From positions 27,259,001-27,323,000 of the forward strand of contig JAJNNQ010000024.1 of NCBI GenBank assembly GCA_027886175.1: a stretch of DNA of 64,000 bases. Reading direction: 5' to 3'. This document shows positions 22,414 through 33,420 of the stretch, piece by piece. A program made the position numbers and the translations under genes. This stretch comes from Phylloscopus collybita (lineage: Eukaryota > Chordata > Aves > Passeriformes > Phylloscopidae). The notes below the pieces were generated by a model. The model was not told the DNA's origin, did no database searches, and saw only the letters and a program-made list of their open reading frames with translations. Position 1 is the stretch's first letter; every line of letters begins with the position of its first letter.

Positions 22414-23845
22414 CTGAACCAAAGCAGAAGCTTTTGTTTTTATTCAGAAAAGTCAAGCTGCAGTTCTTTGAATACATCATTGAAAAAACCTTCCAGGCTT
22501 TTGGCTTTTGCCTTGCAATTACAATCAACAGATGGTGATTATTTCACAGGCTGGGGCATCTGGTCAGCTCCCAGCCAAACATAAATAAAAGACCTTTGCA
22601 TGATTGTATTGGGCATTCTGGTCCAGAAACAAAACCAAGCTTGGAAGTTAAAGAAAAAAAAAAGTGAAAGAGAAGAGTTAAGTTCCCTGATTTTGGAGAT
22701 ATCTTCTTTCTAGGAGAAAAGATGGAGGGGGACAGGGGAGAAGCAAACACAGTATCTTAATAGAAACATGCCCCTTGCACAGATGATCAGAGTCCAGCAC
22801 TCCTGAAACCAATGTTTCTGAGCCAAAATCTCTCAGTCATGAATTAAACCTCAGTCTTGACCCTTTAACTGGATTTTGCAGGCCAGATAAACTTTCACCT
22901 TCTTTTATAGCACATTTTACCCAAACATTGCAATGCAGTTCCCCCTAAAAAGTCAGGCAAGTTTTACTACACCCTAGAACGGAAAGAATACATCCAGGTA
23001 TTGCTTCTGCTTTTCATCAGGGAAAAAGGACAACCAAGCTACCACAGGAAAATGTCGTCTCCCCACACATCTTTCCTGGCCAAAAGAGCTGCAATATCCT
23101 CCTTGAACTAACCACACAGAAAACATGCCTCCAATTTTTGTTCCTCCTGCAGCCCTCACATCCACATGAACTGGTGCTGGCCCCACACCAAGCAGTGCAC
23201 GCTGGCTCTGTGTGCTCTGTACCCACTGCTCACTGAGGGGCTGAACCCACAGCTCCAAGGGAAGATTGCAGCAGACAAAATACCCCACAGGTGGGAGGCA
23301 CAAGGCTGTGTTTCGGTGACATGAATTCCAGGGTGACAGAGGCTTTGGCCATGAATGTGTGCAAACACCCTCAGAAAAAATGCCATCATGGCATCTGCTG
23401 TTTCTGCACCCCGATTTTGCTGGTCTCTGTTAGCCCAAGACTGTTTCATCCCATATGTGAAAGGATGACAGGTTTTATCCTTGAGCAGTGCAGGCACCAC
23501 AACCCTCAAGCAGGTAAAGGAAGTTATTACCTGCATCTCACTCCACACCTTGACAGATGCCCTCAGTGCTTTGCTGCATATGAAAGCAGCTTTTTGCCAC
23601 CTCCCTGCTGTCCTCTTTGCTCTTGGTGGCTCTGCAGGCCAGCCCCACCTGACCTGCAGAGAAAATTCAGAGCCCTCATCGTTATTTTGTATAGCGGGGT
23701 GATGGCTGAAAGAAGTCTGAAAGGCAGGCGGCCAGGGCACAATTTTGTTAAGAAAAACAAGGCAAACACTTTCTCCTCCTGCCTTACACATGCCTCTGGG
23801 TTACTCAGCCATTATCTGCTAAATTAAGGCCAGCACGGCTGGCCC
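22412..23845. other. Non-coding stretch before a CpG-rich patch
   Basis: Mixed composition. A 211-codon open frame on the minus strand (23156-23791) and a 178-codon one on the plus strand (23291-23827) overlap each other. Neither shows a domain or family resemblance, and both look like chance frames in stop-poor sequence. Confidence 0.5.
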
Positions 23846-24110
23846 TAAGAGCCCGTCCCGTACCAAAGCCACGGCCAGCCCCGGCTCCGTCGCCGCGGCC
23901 GCGGGGCACACGTGGCTGCCTTGAACTTCCCGGCAGCTGGCACAGCATCCTCGCCCGCCGCTCGCAAACACGCAAGCCCCGCTCCCGCGGCAGCGCAAGG
24001 AAAGAGGTGAGGATCTCCTCCGGGATCCCAGCTCGCCTTACGACACACCGCCGGAGTGTTTCTGCCCCTCTCCCAGGGAGAGCCCACGGAGCCCGGCCAT
24101 TTCATTACAC
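23846..24110. promoter_or_regulatory. CpG-rich patch, possible CpG island or promoter
   Basis: This stretch has many CpG dinucleotides, including CCGCGGCCGCGG, in a window that is otherwise CpG-poor. A GGTGAGG splice-donor-like sequence follows at about 24006-24012 (AAAGAGGTGAGG). That arrangement would fit an unmethylated promoter with a first exon on the + strand, but no coding sequence is recognisable, so an enhancer or chance remains possible. Confidence 0.45.
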
Positions 24111-26738
24111 GCTCGGCAGGGCTGCAGGCGAGAGTAGAATTGGATGTCTGCTCTCTAGCTGGGCGGGAATGAGAGGGACACGCTCCAGCCCAATTGATAC
24201 AGCAGCATCAGAAGGCAATGGCAAAACAGGCCCAGGGTGAAGCACGGACAGGTAATAGAGGAGTGAAATCTCTGCAGAGAGCATGCAAACATCATGGGAT
24301 GAGGAAGGAAATTACATTACACCCTAGATGTGCAGGGAACAAGCTCGGCTCCACAAGAGCAGCGCGCTACCCCACCACCTCTATGAAATTGGTGGACTAC
24401 ATGGCTGTGCCTGGGGCTTCTCAAGATAAAAATGTTCATTTCCTTACAGAACAAGGTTTTGATCTTCACGACCTTACCGGGCCTGTGTGCATTTACACAT
24501 TTTAATTTCAGATTAGCATCTCTCATTTTCAGTACCTAGGGGATTAGTGTTTTCGCCTGTGCAGCAAGCACAGTTCATAAAAGTATCGGTTACCCTCCCC
24601 CTTGTTCAGAAAATCAAGGCAGATCTGACCAGATGGCACATGCTCCTGCGCTCTGTGTCAGGCTGCATTAATTCAGGGGAAATGAACTCTCCTCCAAAAC
24701 TATATTTATTTCAGACACCGCCATGCCCAGTTGCTGGGCTGTCCTCAGGAAAACCTAGAGCCAGCTATTTTCCATGAGCTTAGCAGGAAAAAAGCACAGC
24801 AAAGGCCTTGCTGGAAGTCTCAGATGCCAGGAAGGAGGAATACCCACAGGCTCCCAGGTAGCTGGAAGCATTTCAGTTGTACATCCCCAGGGCTTTGAGG
24901 CAGTAGCTGCGTCCCTAATGCTCAAAGCATCATAAAGCAAAAGGTGCTCCCACACCTCATTGGACCAACCTGATTACATCTTAAGGCAGTACTAATGGAA
25001 CAGCACAGCCTTTTTGGCAGTGTTGCATTACACTGCCTTGCTAGGATCAGGAATGAGATCCCTCCAAGTGACAGAGGAGAGTGGAAGTTGTTCTGGTACG
25101 GTGCAGGGTGTGCAACTTGAGTTACTGTCTCGATCCACCTCTTGAAAGGCCCACTCCTGCGGGGCATAAGCAAGGCATTTCACCTATTTATAGCTCTGCC
25201 TGTGCTGCCCATTTCCTTCACCTTCTGCCAGAATAATTTTGCCCATTGCTGGAGACAATACAGTGTGAGTGCTGGAAAGAGTCTGATTGGGTGAGAAACG
25301 CCTTCGGTTCTCTCTGTAAAATGTTATTTACCTTCTTACACAGCACATATAACAACACCTAAGTGCTATACTATAATTAGTAAAATCATGCAGAGAAACT
25401 GTTCATGTGGATAATGATACTTTTCATCCTCCCATGTGGGTAGTTCAAGGTTGAATTAATTCATGTTTGCCCAGCTTTGTGAGATCTATGGAAGAAAGGC
25501 TATTGTTATGCAAATAATTATTAATAATGACTGCTCCTGTGCTGCTCCCCATTAAATGTGCTCAATTTATAAGTCAAAGGGTGTTTTTCTTCTTGCTGCA
25601 AGACTAACTGGGTTCCACAAATTGAAATGTTGGTGTCAGTGTACCTGGAAATAGAGGATAACTCTGAAATTAGGATGTTTTTCTCAGGATGAAGGCTCAT
25701 CTTCAGTTTCCTCTTTTCTGTCCTACAAGCAATATACAATATGACTCTGGAAGTTACTTGGAAGAGCAGCCACGCTGCCTTCCCAAGGCATCAAATCAGG
25801 CCCAGTTCAGAAGATCTCAACATAGCAGCAAGCCCATGCAGAGTGAAATTTGAACTACCCAATACCCTATAATAGGCCTAGAGATCAATAATTATCTTTA
25901 TTTCAGAGAGTGACGCACAAACGCACCATAAAATGAGCATACAATGCTCAAATAAAACACTAAATAAGGACAGGTGTCTGACAAAGGCAGTTTTTAAGAA
26001 CACTGGGGGTTCGATACAACGCAGGCACAAGGAGTTTAATGTCACAACCACCATTCTTTGGAGCAGATAAGCAGAACTGCTCCACAGTGGTTGCTATGGT
26101 CCATGAGAGGTCTCCCATTCTGGAATTGAAGGCAGGACCACACAAAGTAAGTAGATAAGGAATTTCATTCTGGGTAAGCTTCTCTAAATTTTCAGAGTAT
26201 ATCATGAGCCACATGGGTCACACCAACACACCCACAGGACTGTTGCATAACCAAGTGCCCCTCAACTAATTCTTTCTTTTTTAATCTCCTAAAGCCATGA
26301 GAGCAGAAAAAGAGAAGTTAGGTTGTTACCATAGTCTTTTTGGAGCCCTGTGCAGCCACAGTCTGATGACTTATAAAAAAGAACAATTCTATCCACAGGC
26401 CATGCAAGGCTCCTTGCAGCTAGGACACAATAGCTTTACTGTGCTATTTCCACAGAGGAAACAGCCTTCAGTGCAGCCCATCTGACACATCCCAAGCCCT
26501 CATGCACACTTATTTTGGAGAGGGATTTATCACACAAAAACAAGGAGAAGCAAGAATTAAGTTACACCTGTGGCTCCCAAGGCAGTAGTTTGTGTGCATG
26601 GGGCTCCTGGGCACGATGGGCTCTGATGGAGGTTAATGGGACTGCCCCAAGTGACCACCCTCCATCACTGACAAACACTTCCACAGGTTTCCCACTGAAC
26701 CACAGTTAGCAGATGTCATAGGCAAGACACAGGGTAGT
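24111..26738. other. Non-coding stretch
   Basis: No supported gene. The segment near 24540-24700 is of even composition with TAAT-type sites and might be regulatory. GGTTCGATAC at 26008-26017 resembles a Pol III B box, but no tRNA fold can be drawn around it. Open frames are short and without family resemblance. Confidence 0.5.
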
Positions 26739-26747
26739 AAGGTTTGA

Positions 26748-26912
26748 GATGGATGTCTTCTGCATCTCCAGCAGCTGCAGACGCTGGAGAATCTGCAGTC
26801 AGAACTTCTCTCAAAAGTTCTCAAATGCTCAAAAAGAGCATTTGAGGACCACAAGAGACAGAAGCGATGCCTGCTCATCTCCCTGCAGTTCTGCAGATGC
26901 AATCCAGCTAAC
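26748..26912. repeat. Long imperfect foldback with a perfect central hairpin
   Basis: The centre, 26817-26849, is a 14-bp stem (one G-T pair) around AAAAA; the inner 11 bp (26820-26830 with 26836-26846) are perfect. After an internal loop, CTCT/GAGA pairs, and further out TGCATCT...CTGCAG on the left resembles the reverse complement of CTGCAG...AGATGCA on the right. The arms reach roughly 26750 and 26910 with about two thirds identity by eye. It could be a decayed MITE-like element, an inverted duplication, or a source of a hairpin RNA. Confidence 0.55.
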
Positions 26913-27477
26913 CATCAAGGAAAATTGATTTGTGCCACATGAATGAGCAAGTATGAGGTGAAGGAACTCCTGGAGCTGTGGCAGAAAGAAGGTTCTTCTC
27001 CATTTTATTTATCTGCTACTCTGCTTCTGCAGTAGCTGTGATGAACAGATACTAATTGTTTCCACAGACAGCCCAGTTCAGATGTGTGTCCTTCCCTGAG
27101 GCTCCTGGAAGAGCGCATGTTGCACACATGAGAAATGCAGCCAGCCCCACTGCTTGCATAGGCCTGCAGGTTTGCTCTGTCAGTCATCAGCTCAAGGCAC
27201 CAACCCTTGCAGTCCATCCACAAACACCAAAAGTCTTCGAGAATCACACCAAGGTGTTGCAGTGTGTGATGCTGATGTTGCTGCCGTGAGGAAAAGTGCT
27301 TGCCCAGAGTCCTGCAGAGCAGCTTGTCTAGGATCTGATACTTCAAGGATTCCCTAGGGATTTCCACAGGCTGATAGGAACATCCTAGAACAATTCTTTT
27401 CTGAACTGCAGCAAATTTCTCCTAAGAAAACTCTTTCTTCTTGTCTTGTTTTCAGCTGAGGGATAGTCAGATCTCTG

Positions 27478-27935
27478 GGTAAGGCCTCCAGCCACCAACA
27501 CTTCTTGAACTCTGCCAGGCTTGATGCTGTAACCACTTCTTTGGGGAACCTGTTCCAGTGCCCAACCACCCTCAGGGGGAAGAATCTTCTCCTAATCTTC
27601 TTCTTCAGCCTAAACCCCCCCTGACACAGCTTCAGGCCATTCCCTTGGGTCCTGTCACTGGTCACCACAGAGAAGAGATCAGTGCCTGCCCCTCCCCTTC
27701 CCATCACAAGGAAGCTGTGACCACAGTGAGGTCTGTCCTCACTCTCCTCTTCTCCAGGCTGAACAGACCCAGTGACCTCAGCTGCTCCTCACACAGCTTC
27801 CTCCCAAGGCCCTTCTCCATTCTCATTGCTCTTCTTGGGACACTTTCTAACAGCTTAATATCCTTCTTACATTGTGGGCCCAATACTGCACCCAATATTC
27901 AAGGTGAGGCCATACCAGTTCAGAGTGGAAGACAC
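27478..27935 (-). mobile_element. CR1 LINE fragment, 3' part of ORF2
   Basis: Read on the minus strand, the sequence encodes the end of the CR1 reverse transcriptase ORF. One frame has GLFSLEKRR with a preceding YKKDI-like block; the next has FSVVTSDRTQGNGLKL and VGHWNRFPKEVV. These are hallmarks of CR1 ORF2 C-termini in birds. The two blocks lie in different frames and stops intervene, so the copy is dead. It lacks both the 5' part (usual for CR1) and the terminal 3' octamer repeats. CR1 is the dominant LINE of birds. Confidence 0.88.
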
Positions 27936-30657
27936 AGGGATTTTTATTCCAGCCAAGACAGCTTTTCCTTAGGCTGTTTCCCACAAACAAGTTTGCCCTG
28001 CTGGGGTCTGCTGTAGTAGCCTGCTTTGGCCAGGATATCTTAGATTACAAAGCATTTCTGTAAATGCACTTCTCTAAGGACTGAGACACTCAGTCTTTTA
28101 AACATCACACCTGGTCTCTTCTACAGAAAGTAAAGATCATAGTGCACTTTCTGTTGGCCAACAAGTGTCCTATGACTGGATGAGAAGTCCAAGCAAAAAT
28201 CTTTAAAGATCCAAGCCTCTTCTACTTCGTGTGAGCAAAGCATCCTGTTACTTACACAGCCACAAGTCATTAGCTAGAAACTTGTATCTCTTGAGGGCTT
28301 TAAAGGGTTTTTAGGTCCTTTTGTTGAGAAGAAAACTTGAGACTGGCTCATGAGAGAACACAAAGTTGGTAAGTCTAAGCAGGTCACAAAAGTGAGAACT
28401 TCACTTTATTTCTTTTTCCTCTCTTGGACATATTTCTCTACAGCAGCAAAGAGAATATTTATTCATGAGCAAGAAATATAACTAGGTTTTTTTTAAATGA
28501 CAGAAAAGAAGCCAACACTCTGGTGCAATTAGCCTACAGGTAAAGCTCAAGGTTTTCAGAGCAACATCCCAGGTAAGGATGCAGTGTGCTGATAAAGCAC
28601 TGGAACAACGGAATTGCTAGGGTCACAATAGGACAGCTGCTTTCTCAGTGCTCTGATTAAATGTATTCTTCCAAACAGGAACCAAAAGCTTCTTTAGCAG
28701 AATATCTGAAGCCTGGTTTCCCATAACTGTCTAGTATGTGGCTGTCCAGGAACTCATGTGAGTTTCTACTGCAGCCATCACAGAACCAAACAATACCTTC
28801 CCACACATCTCCAACAACCTCAAATTCCCTGCTTTTCTTCAGCAAGTTACTCAAGAATGACTGATCCTCAGTGACTTTTTATGTAGTTCTTGCTCTCCTG
28901 TATAATGCACCTCTTCTGCAGAGGCCTGTTCTGCCACTGGAGTACATTTGCTACCTGGATCCCACGGATTTCACTGGCAGGGAATAGGCATGCACAGGCA
29001 CACACCAGAGCATGGGTCTGAACAGAAGCACCCAAGAAACAGAGCAGCAGCCTCTTTCCTGGACACAAATTAGCTCTCTGTTTGCTGTCTTGTAAGACTG
29101 GTCCTGGGGGACAGTTGTGACATACGACTGCAGTGCAAACACTGCAGGTGTTCCCTAAGCTGGGAGTTGCTCAGGTCTAGCTCAACTTTCATGTTACTGG
29201 TTATATATGAGCAGAATCAGGAGAAGAAACACTGATTAGATGACTTATGATCCCTGAAAAGACCAGGAAGAAGTGAAGCAAAAGACTCCTTTCCAGACAT
29301 GGAGACTGGTCACTGACAAGTGAGCCTTGGCACTCGTGTCTATCAGCTTTGCACAATGCAGTTTAAGGTTCATGACAAACCCTTTCATGTAACAGAAACC
29401 TCCAGCATGTTTGAAGGCCCAAAATTTCCCATTGCCATGTCTGCCAGGCCATGAGATATGCCAACACTTTGTGCTGTAGCAGAGGCACATGCAAGAGGAG
29501 GAAATCTGTTTCCAAATTTTACAGTTCAGCAATCCCTTAGATTTGTTCAAGAACACCTCTGTTCTCCATAAGTTTTAAGAAAAAGAGGGAAGACCTAAAA
29601 TATACCCCGCTGGTCCATCTGTGGAGAAGATCCCACCACAGCCTGGTTACAGCCCACAGGAGAAATGCAGGACTTAAAAGTATGGCAAGATGCTTTTCCA
29701 AGGGAGGAATGTGCAGTTTCTTTTATTTACAGCAATGCTCCATGCTCTTTTCCTACTCTACTGGCAGCTCGAAGTATGCACAGCCAGTTCGAGACAGCTG
29801 TTCCAGGACTGGCCTTTGTCACAGAGAAGATGCTGTGGATATATCACAGTCTCATGTAGTACCATGGCCAACAGGATACCCCAGCATAATTAACCTCCCC
29901 ATTTTACAGACTGTTCAATTGAGACATCAAGCATTGACTTAACCTGCCATGATTTCACAGGCAAAGAATGACCAGGGTAGGAGCAGCAGCCCTCCCTAGC
30001 CTCACATGAAGGCACATGGACAAGCAAGAATGAAGAGGGCATGTCTGCTCTCTTGAAACCCCTCCTTCTGAGTGCAGTCTTGCAGTGCACTCTTGGCACT
30101 TGTCTCAGCCCTACAAGTACGTACAACATTGATCATGGACCAGGCTTCATAGGATGCTTCCTGCTTGTTTTTCTCACTAATGGATGTCATTTTCAAAAAG
30201 TAAGATGTTGTGGGGGAGGCAGGATGAGGGAACCCTGAGTGAAAGCTGCCACTGTGCTCAGTCTCTATGGAAATAATCCACAATGCTAATACGTCCTAAA
30301 ATGGTAATAAAGCCTGTGTTCTCTTATGTAATCCCATAGTAAGAAAGAGCTCTGTCGGCTTGCCTGACAAATGATATCTCTGTAACCTTGGAGGGGATTA
30401 TTACTAAAAAACACAGGGTGGAAAACCAAAGCAACACAACACAGATGCACGCAAATCCATCGGATGCAGGAAAAGGACAAACAGCTCCAGCCGGCCCCTG
30501 TGCATTGGCCCTACGATGTTGTGTCTCTGCCATCAAAGGAGGAAAGGATCTCCTGGCAAAGCAGCAGCCCTGCCCTGGCTCCTCCTCTGCTCACAGCCCC
30601 TGCTCCCTCCCCAGGCACCTCAGTACCAGAAGCAGGGGGAGGGCAGGTTTTCCCCTT
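27936..30657. other. Non-coding stretch
   Basis: Mixed AT/GC sequence without a recognised gene or repeat family. Open frames stay near 100 codons or below and show no domain pattern. Confidence 0.5.
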
Positions 30658-30704
30658 CTCTGTCCTCCCTCCCTCTCTCCCTCCCTCCCTCCCTCCCCCA
30701 AAAT
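30658..30704 (+). repeat. (CCCT)n microsatellite
   Basis: C/T-only tract dominated by CCCT units, in which TCCCTCCCTCCC repeats with a few CTCT interruptions. The minus strand is purine-rich (GGGA)n and could form unusual DNA structures. Confidence 0.9.
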
Positions 30705-32619
30705 GAACATTCAAAGCCCCGGCAGCTGGCCAAATCCAGTTTGCCTGCGTCACCGATGCACGTGGATTCACATCTGTCCTGCCCAGCGGTGATGGAGCCA
30801 GGGCTACGTGCGTCCCTGGGAAGGATTCATGCCCCCAAATCCATCAAGTTGTGTGTCAGCAAGGGTGGGGACAGCATTTTCTGGGCACAGCTGAGTGGCA
30901 CTGTGAGGTTTAGAGCTTGCCTTAGAGGAGTAGGGACTGGGCAGGTTTGGAGGTAAGGGTATGCTCATTTTGGAGCTGTCTCTGAGTTTGGCTGATGAAC
31001 CACAAACCAAAGCCAGGCAACTCTTTTCTCTTGAGCCTCAGGTGCAGAACAGAAATAAGGCAGCACCAGCTGCTTCACAAGGTGAGACAGTGTACAGTTA
31101 GCTCTCTGACTGCCTCCCTCTTCTCTCTTCCTCTGGAGGCTGTGCCCTTCTGTGAACACAGAAAAGGGTCCACCAGGCCACCCTGGAAACTCTCAGAGGT
31201 GCAGGTTTGGTTGAGCAAACACTCCAGTCCTCATGTGGAGCAGTCAGCCCCAAGCTCCATCCTCCAGGACAGGGCAGCCAGACAGTCAGGAGGGTGACCC
31301 CGGAACACGACTCCCAAGCAACAATATGAGCAGCAAGCTCTTATCTCAGTGCCAGCAAGAGATGGTGACTACTCTAGAATCTCTTTCCCACAGATCAAAG
31401 CATGGGAACACTGAGTGGAATGCCGGAAAACTTCCCTGGAAACAAGAGATGACATCAGGCGGGTTTCCATGCCTGATTGAACATTCACCCTTTCATGTTG
31501 TGCTGTGTTTGAGGGAACTTTTATGTTTTCTCAGACAGCAGAAGATGCATGAATAGGGAGTCTTGAGTCAAAGAAGATTCCTCAAAGCTGGAAAAACACA
31601 ATCCTGAAGAAAAAAAACCATCAATCCTAACACTTTAAATGATGTTATTCTGACATTTAAACTACATGTCTAATGGAGCAGAGCCTTTATCAGATGGTGC
31701 ATGTAGAGAGCTCTAGTTCATACTCAGTATATGCAATGTGACTGTCTGGAAAATAAAGAGTTACAATCATTATTCACAGTAGTCACATTTTTTTAATTAA
31801 TAACCTTGTAATTGGTATCGACTTAAACCAACTGATGACAGTCTTATGATGAGCCATTCCCAGCCAAGCTTCGTACCCAATTGCCCTCAGGTCAGGAAAA
31901 CAGTGAACTCCATTATTGGCAGAAGCTTTCTGCCCCACACCACTCTCCTTCCTGTTCCACAGGGAGGTCACCCCACGCCACCCACCCCTGCAGCCTTCCT
32001 CCAGCCCTTCCTTTCCAGCACCATGGCTCCATGGAGCCTCTGCTGTGCTGCAGCCTGGATCCCACAGGCCAGCATCCAAAACACCAGCGCTTCCTGGTGC
32101 CTGGATTTCCCTGTGGCAAACTATGATTCCAAAAGGTGAGCCCACTGCCAGGACCACCAGAGCCCCTACCCAACGGCACCCTGGCAAAGAAAGCAAAGGC
32201 AAACCCACCTCCAGGCACTCACTTGCAGGAAGCAGAAGGAGCAAAACCTGCTCCTCCGTTGAGACATGGGCTCAAGGGATGGAAATCCCCCCACAGGATC
32301 TGCACGATAGGGTAATTTTGGGTGTCTCTGACGTAACTGCAGCGTGCAGCTTGGACGTGCCTCTCTGAAGCAAAAAGGGCAGCACTGACAAAGGGCAGCC
32401 TTGCCTCTGCAGCAGCTCAAGCCATGGCCTCACCTAAGACAGGTCACAGCTGTAAATAAAGCCCTGGGGCAACATTTCTGACCTGGAGCTCTTTTACAGC
32501 AAATTTTGGGAGACGTTTACATCCAGAAAGAAAAGCCCACGTCAAGAAAGCACAGAAGGCACCACAGCAGCTCCTCTGTAAGTCTGCAGCACCAGGCTCG
32601 CCTAGAGATCGAGAGCCTG
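30705..32619. other. Non-coding stretch
   Basis: No recognisable gene or repeat. GC content rises towards the right-hand CpG-rich patch. Several overlapping open frames of 80-150 codons near 31.8-32.4 kb on both strands have no family resemblance. Confidence 0.5.
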
Positions 32620-33420
32620 ACATCTCTGCTGGCCTCGGGGCGCCTCTCCAAACCATGCCCTGCTTCTCCCCCACCTCTCCCCGCGGGACCGAAAAAAAAT
32701 CCCCTTTTCTCCCGAAGCCTCGCGGGCACCCTCCGGAGGGCTTCCCCGCTCCACTACCGGCGAGCAGCATTAGAGGGCAGTGCGCTGCCTCGGAACCGCG
32801 ATGCTGTGTGCTGCCTCCCACCCCGGGCCGGGCCACGGCCACCCCCTCGGGCACGGTGCCCTCCCGGCTGTCCCGCAGCACCGCCACCGCAGGGCGAGGC
32901 CAGCCCCAGCCCCATCCCCATCCCCATCCCCATCCTCATCCCCATCCTCATCCCCATCCCCATCCCCATCCCCATCCCCATCCCCCTCCCCATCCCCATC
33001 CCCATCCCCATCCCCATCCCCATCCCCATCCCCATCCCCATCCCCATCCCCCTCCCCATCCCCATCCCCATCCCCATCCTCATCCCCATCCTCATCCCCA
33101 TCCCCATCCCCATCCCCATCCCCCTCCCCATCCCCATCCCCATCCCCATCCTCATCCCCATCCTCATCCCCATCCTCATCCCCATCCCCATCCCCATCCC
33201 CATCCCCCTCCCCATCCCCATCCCCATCCCCATCCTCATCCCCATCCTCATCCCCATCCTCATCCTCATCCCCATCCCCATCCCCAGGGACGGGCTCCCC
33301 CGAGCCCTGCCCGCCGCATCCCGCCCCGCAGGCGGCGAGCGGGAAATCCTCCAGGGACCGCGTTTCAATTAGAAAATGCCCGGGTTTAATTAAATAAATG
33401 CGGAGCCGAATAATACGATC
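32620..33420. promoter_or_regulatory. CpG-rich patch surrounding a hexamer array
   Basis: CpG-rich sequence on both sides (32620-32905 and 33287-33420) encloses the (CCCCAT)n array. The left flank has a run of CCGG, GCGC and CGCG-type sites; the right flank has CCCGCCGCATCCCGCC, then changes abruptly to AT-rich sequence with TTTAATTAAAT. In birds such patches often mark promoters. No coding exon is recognisable here, so promoter function is only an inference. Confidence 0.4.
32910..33286 (+). repeat. (CCCCAT)n hexanucleotide array, about 63 units, with nested pattern
   Basis: The array is built almost entirely of CCCCAT (A), CCTCAT (B) and CCCCCT (C). The order is not random: a C unit is followed by runs of A, then alternating BA, then A runs up to the next C. 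This points to growth by duplication of blocks of roughly 70-85 bp. Because units are 6 bp, every frame stays open (Ile-Pro, His-Pro and Ser-Pro repeats on +, Met-Gly on -), and these frames are not genes. The minus strand, (GGGGAT)n, has strong G-quadruplex potential. Confidence 0.97.

Noticed and set aside
23156..23827. Overlapping 211-codon (-) and 178-codon (+) open frames
   Set aside because: They overlap on opposite strands, neither resembles a family, and both are compatible with chance in stop-poor DNA.
26008..26017. Pol III B-box-like GGTTCGATAC
   Set aside because: No A box at the right distance and no cloverleaf can be drawn.
32506..33397. Long open frames of Ile-Pro, His-Pro, Ser-Pro or Met-Gly repeats
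   Set aside because: Artefacts of the 6-bp tandem array, open in all frames on both strands.
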